Positions 9,087-17,742 of a stretch of 59,106 nt of DNA are shown one piece after another. The position numbers and the translations under genes are program-made. The notes under the pieces are model-generated. The model saw only the letters and a list, made by a program, of their open reading frames with translations, was not told where the DNA came from and did not search any database. Source of the DNA: Clostridiales bacterium Firm_05 (GTDB taxonomy: Bacteria > Bacillota > Clostridia > Oscillospirales > Ruminococcaceae); the NCBI GenBank assembly GCA_001604035.1, contig LVAK01000020.1:1-59106 (forward strand), given 5' to 3'. Every line of letters begins with the position of its first letter. Position 1 is the stretch's first letter.

Positions 9087-10742
9087 TCAGCGCAGCATTC
9101 CCATAGCGTGTTTGGCAGCTATCATTCCGAATGTGTAGCAGCGGCCGAGAGAAAGGCCTGTCTGATGAAAAGGATAATCAGCACCGCCGTAAAATGGACC
9201 GCCCAGATTTCCTGCACAGTAAAGTCCCTCAATGGGCTTGCCTTCGCGATCAAGAGCCTGAGCGTTTTCATTGGTCACTACTCCCGAGACCTCAGCCGAT
9301 ACACGGATATGCTTTCTTGCTCCCCAGAACGGAGCCTTTTCTATCTTATGCATATACTTCGCTGGCTTGCCAAAGTCCGTATCACAGCAATTTTCGCAGA
9401 GCTCATTATATCGGTCTATGGAAGCCTTCATCCTGTCAAAGGGAATGCCCAGTTCCTTTGCCAGCTCTTCAAGAGTATCACATCTGTGCAGATCGATGAG
9501 GTTCTTGAAAACGCCCTGAGGCTCATCGACAGCTCCGGGTATGAACTTCTCCATGACAAATGGCGGAACGCAGCCGTCTACGAACTCTTCCTTATCCCAG
9601 TTTACGTAATCACTGTCATAGATCGCACAGTACCAGCCCTTTGAGCCATCCTTGTGGTCAGCGTCCAGCATAGAGCCCTTGAATTTAGGCTGATATTTCA
9701 GCAGATTGCCCATATACACAAAGCCTGTATACTCATTGGTAAAACGCTCGCCCTCCATGTTGAGGTAAAGGAACGGCTCCTCGAACATGAGAGCAGAGTC
9801 GAAGTCGTGCATCATCTTGGTATGACCGAGAGCTTCCATTTTTGCGCCTGCACTTATTGCGAGGATATGGCCGTCGCCTGTTTTGCCGAACTGCTTCTTG
9901 TCAAATTCGGCAATATCCGGACACCAGCGCTTTACCATAGCGGCATTATTGGTATAGTCGCCAGTAGCAAGAATTACTGCCTTTGAAGCGTTGAACTGTA
10001 TGTATCTGCCGTCCTTGTCCTTAGCGATAACGCCCTTGACATTTTTACCGTCCATCACAAGCTTTACCGCCGGCGTTGAGAAGTACGTATGCAAATTATC
10101 GTGCTTTTCCATTATGTTATTGAGGGCGTTGTGGATAGCGTTCCCCACATTCATCGGCTTGGGGCCTATCCACGGAGCCCAGAAATAGCAATGGTCGTTA
10201 CCGTAATCATAACTGTTCATACGGTCTTTCCAAACACCTGTAAAGTCGCCGCTGGTGCTTCTGAATGCACAGAGCTTGTTTCCGTCATTGAGGAGCTTTG
10301 CACTTTCCGCATTATTATCCACCTTGCTGCCGTCACCGTATTCAGTTTCCTTTGTGAGCCCGGCACGGTTAAGAAACCATATCATAGCCTCCTCGGAATG
10401 TTCAGCGTATGCACGGAGCTGCTTTGTATCTGCTCTCCAGTCGCAGAGGCTATTGGTATGGTGTATCCACTTTGCAATGCCAGCCTCTGTTGAGCGTGAC
10501 TTTATTATCGCTGAACCGCAGTTGCCCTGGGAAATAACTGTTGATTCCTTTTGCAGGAGAGCAGTCTTTGCTCCAAGCTCAGCTGCCCAGCCTGCCGCAG
10601 GAACTCCCGAAGCGCCTGCTCCTACGACTACTATCTCATAATCCTCTATAAGGTCGGGAACTATATCCCCCAGCTCGCAGACAGAATCGCTGACCTCTGC
10701 TGCGGTTATTCCATCTGGTACTGCGTTTATTGTTTTATCCAT
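9087..10742 (-). CDS. FAD-dependent oxidoreductase, fumarate reductase/succinate dehydrogenase flavoprotein-like
   Basis: EIVVVGAGASGVPAAGWAAELGAKTALLQKE; AVILATGDYTNN; GLYCAGNLGGPFYGGADYPFHQTGLSLGRCYTFGMIAAKHA. Confidence 0.88.
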   Translation of the reverse strand: MDKTINAVPDGITAAEVSDSVCELGDIVPDLIEDYEIVVVGAGASGVPAAGWAAELGAKTALLQKESTVISQGNCGSAIIKSRSTEAGIAKWIHHTNSLCDWRADTKQLRAYAEHSEEAMIWFLNRAGLTKETEYGDGSKVDNNAESAKLLNDGNKLCAFRSTSGDFTGVWKDRMNSYDYGNDHCYFWAPWIGPKPMNVGNAIHNALNNIMEKHDNLHTYFSTPAVKLVMDGKNVKGVIAKDKDGRYIQFNASKAVILATGDYTNNAAMVKRWCPDIAEFDKKQFGKTGDGHILAISAGAKMEALGHTKMMHDFDSALMFEEPFLYLNMEGERFTNEYTGFVYMGNLLKYQPKFKGSMLDADHKDGSKGWYCAIYDSDYVNWDKEEFVDGCVPPFVMEKFIPGAVDEPQGVFKNLIDLHRCDTLEELAKELGIPFDRMKASIDRYNELCENCCDTDFGKPAKYMHKIEKAPFWGARKHIRVSAEVSGVVTNENAQALDREGKPIEGLYCAGNLGGPFYGGADYPFHQTGLSLGRCYTFGMIAAKHAMGMLR

Positions 10743-11035
10743 ATCATATCATTCCTTTCGTTAAAAATAACTGTCTGTTTCAATTATATCACTTCTGCAA
10801 GAAAAGTCAATTCATTTATGCAAAAGCAGCCTCCCGGTTTCTATAATCGAAGGGATATTATACAATAAGTACTTACAGTATACCAGCATCGGCAAGCCGC
10901 TCTGTGAAAACACAGTCCATGCGGCTTGCTTCATAATAACCCCTGCCGGCTCTGCAAGCCTACTTCATCCGAAATTTCCTATTGAATAACCGCAGGATCT
11001 ATGCTATAATCAAATAAAAACAAGCGTTTGCTTCA

Positions 11036-11515
11036 CTGAGAAAGAGTGAGAAAATAAATATAGATACAATTAATACAGGCGATCTTTCCATAAGGTATTT
11101 CCGCTTCGGAAATCTATCCGGACAGCCATTCATCATTATCCCTGGCGTTGCACTGAAAAGCGTTGTAAATTCAGCAGATTTTATCGCAAACCAGTACAAA
11201 GCCCTTGCGGACAGCTTTTGCATTTATGTTTTTGACCGCCGTGAGGATATGCCTGAGGAATACAGCGTTTATGATATGGCTGAGGATACTGAAAAGGCTA
11301 TGGATGAGCTCGGACTGGCCGGCGCCATTATCTACGGCGTATCACAGGGCGGAATGATAGCACAGGTCATAGCGCTAAAACGCCCTGATCTTGTCAGCAG
11401 ACTGGTGCTCTGTTCGACCGCTCCGTATATCCCTGAACAGGCTCATGCCGTATACGATGAGGAGCCGGATGTGATCAGAAGGATAAAAGATTTTGCGCTG
11501 CACGATCATACTTAA
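11036..11515 (+). pseudogene. Truncated alpha/beta hydrolase lacking a canonical start and the C-terminal half
   Basis: Open frame from 11018 reads ...INIDTINTGDLSIRYFRFGNLSGQPFIIIPGVALKSVVNSADF...IYGVSQGGMIAQVIALKRPDLVSRLVLCSTAP...*; no ATG/GTG/TTG upstream of the conserved region. Confidence 0.6.
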
Positions 11516-11536
11516 CGCAAATAACTGGAGGCATAT

Positions 11537-11920
11537 ATGCACATTGAACATATTGCAATGTATGTGAATGACCTGGAGGCTGCCCAGGATTTTTTCACAA
11601 AATATCTCGGCGGCCATTCAGATGAGGGATATCATAATAAAACTACCGGTTTCAGATCCTACTTCATCAGCTTTGACGGGGGCACAAGGCTTGAGCTGAT
11701 GAACAGACCGGATACTGCCGATGGCGATAAAACTGCTGCCCGTACCGGCTATGCACATATCGCTTTCAGTGTCGGCAGCAGGGAAAAGGTGGATGAACTT
11801 ACAGAGCAGCTTCGTTCCGCCGGATATACGGTAAAAAGCGGCCCTCGTACTACCGGAGACGGATATTATGAGAGCTGCATAGCTGCTGTGGAGGATAACC
11901 TGATAGAAATAACCGTCTGA
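11537..11920 (+). CDS. Glyoxalase/VOC family protein
   Basis: IEHIAMYVNDLEAAQDFFTKYLGG...GYAHIAFSVGSREKVDELTEQLRSAGY. Confidence 0.88.
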   Translation: MHIEHIAMYVNDLEAAQDFFTKYLGGHSDEGYHNKTTGFRSYFISFDGGTRLELMNRPDTADGDKTAARTGYAHIAFSVGSREKVDELTEQLRSAGYTVKSGPRTTGDGYYESCIAAVEDNLIEITV

Positions 11921-11941
11921 AACAAAAAGGAGGTATTTGTC

Positions 11942-12343
11942 ATGAAAAGGGAATTAGGCCTGGCTCGCTGCGGACTTGCCTGCTGTCTGTGCAGCGAAAA
12001 CAAGGAGTGCAAGGGATGCAGGCAGGACGGCTTCCTTGATCTTTCATGGTGCAAGGACGCTGAGTGGTGCGAGAACAGGAAGTGCGTGCTCGAAAAGAAC
12101 ATAAAAGGCTGCTATGAGTGCGAGCCGGAAAGCTGCCGAAAAGGTCTGTACAAGGATAAGATCAAAGCAAGAGGCTTTGCTGAGTTTGCAAGAAGATTCG
12201 GCACCGAAGAGCTCCTGGACTGCCTTGAACGCAACGAAAAAGCTGGTATCGTCTATCACCGTACAGGCATAATCGGAGACTATGATGAGTTCGATGACCT
12301 GGAAGAGCTGATAAGATTTATCCGGGAAGGGAAAAGGAAGTGA
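11942..12343 (+). CDS. DUF3795-type Cys-rich protein
   Basis: ARCGLACCLCSENKECKGCRQDGFL...CYECEPESCRKGLYKDKIKARGFAEFARRFG. Confidence 0.7.
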   Translation: MKRELGLARCGLACCLCSENKECKGCRQDGFLDLSWCKDAEWCENRKCVLEKNIKGCYECEPESCRKGLYKDKIKARGFAEFARRFGTEELLDCLERNEKAGIVYHRTGIIGDYDEFDDLEELIRFIREGKRK

Positions 12344-12349
12344 TCTGAC

Positions 12350-14308
12350 ATGAGAGTAGCCGATATCGCAAAGCGCCTGACAGCAGTTTTTACAGCGGCA
12401 GTTATTCCGATCTTTATCCCGTCATCTCCAGTCACCGCCGACTCTCCTGACGATATATTTTATGAGGATTTCAGCGGCAGCAGCCTCGATACCGGCAAAT
12501 GGCTCATTGCTGAAAAGAACTGGGGCGGAACTGTAAACGTCAACGGCGTGACCGAGGACTACAACGGCGGAGTTATCTCCGACAACGTTTCTGTCAGCAG
12601 CGGAAATCTTATCCTCACCGGTCTGGGCAACGACTATGAAGGAGACCTGCGTGGCATAAACCGTGACAAAAGCCGGCGCAATGACGGAAAGCGCTGCGGC
12701 GGAGCTATCGCTACAAAGGAATATTTCGGCTCGGGCAGCTATGAGATAAGAGCAAAGATCGCTCCGGAGCTGGGCTGCTGCTCGGCTATGTGGTCGTTTG
12801 AGTATGAAGAGAATTACTCCGGAAACAAGCTGAATATCGTCAATCACGAGATAGATATCGAATTCCCCGGCCGTGACGATAACGGCGATTTTTCCCTCAG
12901 CCATGCGCTCTGCACCACCTGGGTGACAGAAGATGACTACAAAACGGAATCAGTGAACTGCGGCAGTCAGGCTGACGGACAGTTCCACACCTACCGCTTT
13001 GACTGGCACACCGGCAGCGATACCGAAGTACCGAGAGTGGAATACTATTTCGATGATGTGCTTACCTACACCTCATACGATTTCATCCCCACCAATGAGA
13101 GCCGCTTCTGGCTGGGACTCTGGTTCCCGAAGGGCTGGGCAGGAACGCCTGATTTTGAGCAGACTGAATTTCAGATAGATCACGTTAAGATAACCCCCTT
13201 CCACGAAAGCGGCGATACTCCGCAGCATGAATCCTACTCGGACAGCGGCTGGAGCGAAAAAGCAGAGCTGCCAAAGGGCTGGCTGCTTTGGCACAGCTAC
13301 AGCAGCTATTCCGCACTGGACAGCAAGCTTTATCTGCGTGATCCTGACGGAAATGTGAACACTATTGACGGCGGTTTCATTCACGCCATGAACGGCAGCT
13401 TCGGAAATTCTCCGGAACAGATAACCTTCATGGCAATAGATCAGGCAGCTGATGAATGGGATATATTCCTCTATGACAGCGGGAAGATCACAAACCTCAC
13501 TGAAAAAAGCGGCTTCCGCAATGAGGATCCGAAATGGGCTCCTGACGGAGAGCATATCGTTTTCAAGCGTGGTCACTGGGACAGCTCTGCTGACGGATTT
13601 GTGTACGATCTTGCACTGTTAAACGTGAAAACAAGGGAAGTAACAATGCTGACGAATGACTCCGCTGAGGAGGCTATGCCCTGCTTTTCTCCCGACGGTA
13701 AATACATATACTATGCCGGATACAAGGACGGTATCGGCTTAATATACAGGCTTGATACAGCCTCCAAAAAGTCGGAGACTGTTTTCAGCGAGGAAGGCGT
13801 TACTGCCTATTACCCCATTATCAGCGGCAGCAGGCTCTTCTTCACAAAGTGGTATTCTGCTGATAACCGCTGCGATCAGATAATATGCTTTGACGGCAGC
13901 AGGATCAGTCCTCTTCCCTTTGATTCCGACAAGTATGACTGCTCAGACACCTGCCCTTTTGGCGGTGATAAGATGATATTCAGCAGCACCATGAACGGCG
14001 GCTACGATCTGTACTATTATGACGGAAGAAACGTATCTGCCCTGGCAGAGCTCAATTCCGATATAAACGAGCTCGGTGCGGACTTCTTCCCCTATGAGGA
14101 GGATAACGGTCTAAGGGGCGATGTGAACAAGGACGGACGCTTTAATACAGCAGATCTGGTATCGATCCAGAAGTGGCTGCTCTCAGCTCCGGGTACGGAG
14201 CTTAAAGACTGGAAGGCTGCTGATCTCTGCAAGGACGGCAGACTGGACGGCTTTGACCTTTGCACTATGAGGGAAGAGCTGATATCCATGTATACAGAGG
14301 GGAAATGA
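12350..14308 (+). CDS. Secreted GH16-PD40 (TolB-like propeller)-dockerin protein
   Basis: Signal peptide; GH16 motif NHEIDIEFPG; WAPDGEHIVFKRG and FSPDGKYIYYAGYKDG propeller repeats; dockerin RGDVNKDGRFNTADLVSIQKWLL...LCKDGRLDGFDLCTMREELI. Confidence 0.85.
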   Translation: MRVADIAKRLTAVFTAAVIPIFIPSSPVTADSPDDIFYEDFSGSSLDTGKWLIAEKNWGGTVNVNGVTEDYNGGVISDNVSVSSGNLILTGLGNDYEGDLRGINRDKSRRNDGKRCGGAIATKEYFGSGSYEIRAKIAPELGCCSAMWSFEYEENYSGNKLNIVNHEIDIEFPGRDDNGDFSLSHALCTTWVTEDDYKTESVNCGSQADGQFHTYRFDWHTGSDTEVPRVEYYFDDVLTYTSYDFIPTNESRFWLGLWFPKGWAGTPDFEQTEFQIDHVKITPFHESGDTPQHESYSDSGWSEKAELPKGWLLWHSYSSYSALDSKLYLRDPDGNVNTIDGGFIHAMNGSFGNSPEQITFMAIDQAADEWDIFLYDSGKITNLTEKSGFRNEDPKWAPDGEHIVFKRGHWDSSADGFVYDLALLNVKTREVTMLTNDSAEEAMPCFSPDGKYIYYAGYKDGIGLIYRLDTASKKSETVFSEEGVTAYYPIISGSRLFFTKWYSADNRCDQIICFDGSRISPLPFDSDKYDCSDTCPFGGDKMIFSSTMNGGYDLYYYDGRNVSALAELNSDINELGADFFPYEEDNGLRGDVNKDGRFNTADLVSIQKWLLSAPGTELKDWKAADLCKDGRLDGFDLCTMREELISMYTEGK

Positions 14309-14333
14309 CAGGCAGCAAAACCTGTTTTTCCCC

Positions 14334-14362
14334 TTGACAAAGCCTGGTTTTGCAGATATAAT
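14334..14362 (+). promoter_or_regulatory. Consensus sigma-A-type promoter upstream of CotH-dockerin gene
   Basis: TTGACA (14334-14339), 17-bp spacer, TATAAT (14357-14362). Confidence 0.75.
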
Positions 14363-14418
14363 TTACTTAGCATATATACGGTAATGTTTTGTTTGATCGA
14401 TTCGGGATATTAAAATTG

Positions 14419-14552
14419 TCGGCCAGGCCGATGGGAGAAAAAATATGACAGCCGTCCGGGACTCTTTTCAGGGAGCACTGTCCCTGACAGGGCGGAGCTG
14501 TCTCTGCTGCCGGGCGGCTTTCACCATATGCCGTGAGCCAGCCCTGGGGCTC
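14419..14552 (+). ncRNA. Putative structured leader RNA (hairpin plus three-way junction plus hairpin)
   Basis: TCGGCC-A-GGCCGA; P1 14450-14459/14510-14519 (10 bp); P2 14468-14474/14481-14487 (7 bp perfect); P3 14492-14497/14502-14507; hairpin 14535-14552. Confidence 0.45.
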
Positions 14553-14633
14553 TCTATTTCTGCGCCTTCAGCGTTTATGATCCCTTTATCTGATCAGACA
14601 GCAAATTTCACTATTGAGAGAGAGGGATCCATT

Positions 14634-17285
14634 GTGAAACTAAAAAACAGATTTGCCGCAGCGATACTTGCGGGTGCTGTATCTGCATCTGCTATGCCTT
14701 TGAATGTGGGGAATATCGTCTGCGCCGCCGAGCCGACTGTCTGCATCAACGAGGTCTGCTCACAGAACAAAAACTGCCTTGCTGACAGCTACGGAGCTTA
14801 TTCTGACTGGATAGAGCTGTATAACCCCGGCAGTTCCGCTGTTGACCTGTCAGGATACGGACTGTCCGACAGTGCCGACAAGCCGCTTTTCTTTACATTC
14901 CCAAGCGGTACGAAAATAGCTTCCGGAGAGCATATGATCGTATTCGCTTCCAAGCAGCAGTCCACTGCCTCTGAGCTCCACACCGGCTTCGCACTCAGCA
15001 AGAACGGCGATACCGTCGTTCTGTCAAGCCCGGACGGAAAGGTCATCCAGCAGGTCGAGCTTCCTACACTGGGTGAGGATGTTACCTACGGCAGGACTCC
15101 CGACGGAAGCGATACCTTTGAAATAATGGAGCCTACTCCTGCAAAAGCCAACGCCGGCGTTGTATCTGCACCGGTATTCTCAGCCGGATCAGGATTCTAT
15201 GGTACAGACTTTTCGCTGACTCTGTCCGCAAACAGCTCTGATACTATTTATTATACTACCGACGGCAGTGATCCGCTGACTTCCTCCACTGCTCAGGTGT
15301 ATTCCGCTCCGATAACTGTCCGTGACAGAACAAGCGAACCCAATATCTACTCCGCCTATGAGGAGAATGAGAACTCCGCTGCATCTATTTCAAGAGGCAC
15401 AGGCTATAAGAAGCCGCCCTTCAATGTGGACAAGGCCACTGTTGTCCGTGCCGCAGCAAAGAACTCCGACGGCACCTTCAGCAAAACTGTCAGCCAGACA
15501 TACTTCATTACAAGCAGCGATCTTGCCAAGTACAAGGATCTTACAGTAGTATCTCTCGTGACTGATCCGGCAAACCTCTTTGATCCGGACAAGGGTATCT
15601 ATGTCACCGGCAATCAGTACCTAAAATGGAGAAACAGCTCATCATTCGATCCGAAGAAGAGCGTCTGGGATACAGATAATATCTCCAACTTCTTCTGCCA
15701 CGGAAAGGACTGGGAGCGTGAGGCTACTATAACCGTTTTCAGCAGCGGCAAAACCATAGTTGAACAGAATATGGGCATCCGTATCAAAGGTGCTTCTACA
15801 CGAAATACCTCCCAGAAGAGCTTCCACCTCTATGCAAGAAGCGGCTACGGAGCTTCAAAGATAGAATACCCCCTTATCCCCGGCAACAACGACTGGCAGG
15901 GCGAGCTCATCGATAAATACGATTCGATCTCTCTAAGAGCTGTCGGCGAAGAGGGCCGCCTCCGTGACGGCTTCGCTCAGAAACTGGTTGCTGACAGAGA
16001 CTCCCTCACCACTCAGGATATGCAGCAGTGCGTTGTTTTCCTCAACGGTGAATACTGGGGACTTTATGAGATGATCGAAAAGCTGTCCGACTACTTCATC
16101 GAGTCAAATTACGGCATTGATAAGAAGGACGTTGCTATGATAAAGAACGGGGAGCTTGAGGAAGGCTCTCAGGAAGAATGTGACAGCTTCTTTGAATTTG
16201 CTGACAGGTACGCAAAGGCCGATCTTACCAACGAGGAAAATTACAAGGCTGTCTGCGACTTTATCGATATCGACAGCCTTATCGACCACTATGCAGCAGG
16301 CCTCTACCTCGGAACATATGACTGGCCGAACCGCAACTGCGGTATGTGGCGCAATACCGGCGCCCCTATCGAGGGTAATCCCTACAGCGACGGAAAATGG
16401 CGCATGATATCCTTCGACTATGACTACACTATGGGCAAGACTTATGCGGATTTCGGCGGCGTTGAGGGCTATGCCTACGACAGCTTCCGCCATATGGAAA
16501 AAAATGAGGACGCAAGAGACTATGCGCCCACGAACCTGTTCATCAATCTCCTCAAAAACAAGGACTTCCGCAGCAGATTCGTCAACGTTTACTGCGACTA
16601 TGCCAACGAGGTACTCTCACAGAAAAAAGTTGATACCATGATAGATGTGTACAGCAGAGACTATACAGAGCCTCTGGCCTACACTACACTCCGCTGGTGG
16701 GGATTCTTTGGCGGCTCAAAGGACAGCAATCTCAGCTATAACAGGCAGCAGTACCTCAATAAGACTCTCCCCCAGATACAGCAGTTCTTCCGTGAGAGAA
16801 AAAAATATACCATTGAGGATATGCAGAATTATCTGGGCATTTCAAAGTCGATGCAGACTGTGACTCTCAATGCCAGCGGAAACGGAAGGATACGCATAAA
16901 TTCCATAACTCCCGATCTTTCAGGCGGCTGGAGCGGCGAGTATTCGGCTGACTGCCCGGTAACACTGACTGCTATACCGGACGAAGGTGCTGTGTTCACA
17001 GGCTGGAGCGGCGGTATCTCGGGCAATGAGCAGACTGTCACTGTAGCGCTTAAAGACGCAATGACGATCACTGCAAATTTCGGCGAAAAAAAGACTGTCC
17101 GTGGCGATGTGAACGAGGACGGCAGATTCAACACTGCTGACCTGGTATTGCTCCAGAAATGGCTGCTATCTGTTCCCGGCGCAAAGCTCGGCGACTGGAA
17201 GGCTGCCGACCTCTGCGAGGATGCAAAGCTTGACGGCTTTGATCTCTGCATGATGAGAGAAGAGCTTATCGCAGGACAGAAGTGA
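14634..17285 (+). CDS. Secreted LTD-chitobiase-like-CotH-InlB-type repeat-dockerin protein
   Basis: GTG start with signal peptide KLKNRFAAAILAGAVSASAMPLNVGNIVCAAE; LTD CINEVCSQN...DWIELYNPG; DTIYYTTDGSDP; CotH IRIKGASTRNTSQKSFHLYAR, YWGLYEMIEKLSDYFIE, SFDYDYTMG; TGWSGGISGNEQTVTVALKDAMTITANF; dockerin. Upstream ATG 14445 is an alternative start. Confidence 0.85.
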   Translation: MKLKNRFAAAILAGAVSASAMPLNVGNIVCAAEPTVCINEVCSQNKNCLADSYGAYSDWIELYNPGSSAVDLSGYGLSDSADKPLFFTFPSGTKIASGEHMIVFASKQQSTASELHTGFALSKNGDTVVLSSPDGKVIQQVELPTLGEDVTYGRTPDGSDTFEIMEPTPAKANAGVVSAPVFSAGSGFYGTDFSLTLSANSSDTIYYTTDGSDPLTSSTAQVYSAPITVRDRTSEPNIYSAYEENENSAASISRGTGYKKPPFNVDKATVVRAAAKNSDGTFSKTVSQTYFITSSDLAKYKDLTVVSLVTDPANLFDPDKGIYVTGNQYLKWRNSSSFDPKKSVWDTDNISNFFCHGKDWEREATITVFSSGKTIVEQNMGIRIKGASTRNTSQKSFHLYARSGYGASKIEYPLIPGNNDWQGELIDKYDSISLRAVGEEGRLRDGFAQKLVADRDSLTTQDMQQCVVFLNGEYWGLYEMIEKLSDYFIESNYGIDKKDVAMIKNGELEEGSQEECDSFFEFADRYAKADLTNEENYKAVCDFIDIDSLIDHYAAGLYLGTYDWPNRNCGMWRNTGAPIEGNPYSDGKWRMISFDYDYTMGKTYADFGGVEGYAYDSFRHMEKNEDARDYAPTNLFINLLKNKDFRSRFVNVYCDYANEVLSQKKVDTMIDVYSRDYTEPLAYTTLRWWGFFGGSKDSNLSYNRQQYLNKTLPQIQQFFRERKKYTIEDMQNYLGISKSMQTVTLNASGNGRIRINSITPDLSGGWSGEYSADCPVTLTAIPDEGAVFTGWSGGISGNEQTVTVALKDAMTITANFGEKKTVRGDVNEDGRFNTADLVLLQKWLLSVPGAKLGDWKAADLCEDAKLDGFDLCMMREELIAGQK

Positions 17286-17305
17286 TGTTGATAAAGTATG
17301 ACGAT

Positions 17306-17550
17306 GGTATAAACGTGATACTCATATAAAAGGTGTACGACAGTTATTTAGGAAGAACCCTTTTTCAAAAGGGTTCTTCCTAAAACTTTCAGTTTTGATT
17401 TTTCCTCATATAGAGCGCAACCCATGTATTTCTGCATGGGCTTTTTTATTGCCTTGCGTCCTATCTGGGGAAAATAAGATTAAAAGTCTTTGGAAAGGGG
17501 TTCTTCCCCAATAAATACTCATAAAACTTCTATATAATTACCACACTCAT
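17306..17550. repeat. Palindromic intergenic repeat element, copy A
   Basis: Shares CGTGATaCTcATA, ACTTTCAGTTTTGATTTTTCC and AAAATAAGATTAAAAGTCTTTGGAAAGGGGTTC blocks with copy B. Confidence 0.7.
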
Positions 17551-17742
17551 GTGCGGCTTTTCTTTTCTCGGTATTATGCATAATGCATTATGAACTCTGT
17601 AAAATATGAACAAACTTTTATCACTTTCCCAGAAATGCAATACAGAGCCTTCAGCGGTTTGCAATAATCCGAAAATAGTGATATAATATATAAGTATAAA
17701 TACAGCAAAAGATATTACAGCTTTCCTTAAAGGAGAAAATAT

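Noticed and set aside
9063-10868. Several + strand ORFs opposite the flavoprotein gene
   Set aside because: They are antisense to a clearly conserved FAD oxidoreductase and show no recognisable motifs.
10870-11000. Short minus-strand ORF (MKQAAWTVFSQSGLPMLVYC...) as a real gene
   Set aside because: About 40 aa, no recognisable family, no strong supporting signal.
14419-14633. Leader as a known c-di-GMP, cobalamin or SAM riboswitch
   Set aside because: I could not find the conserved core motifs of these classes, so only an unclassified structured leader is reported.
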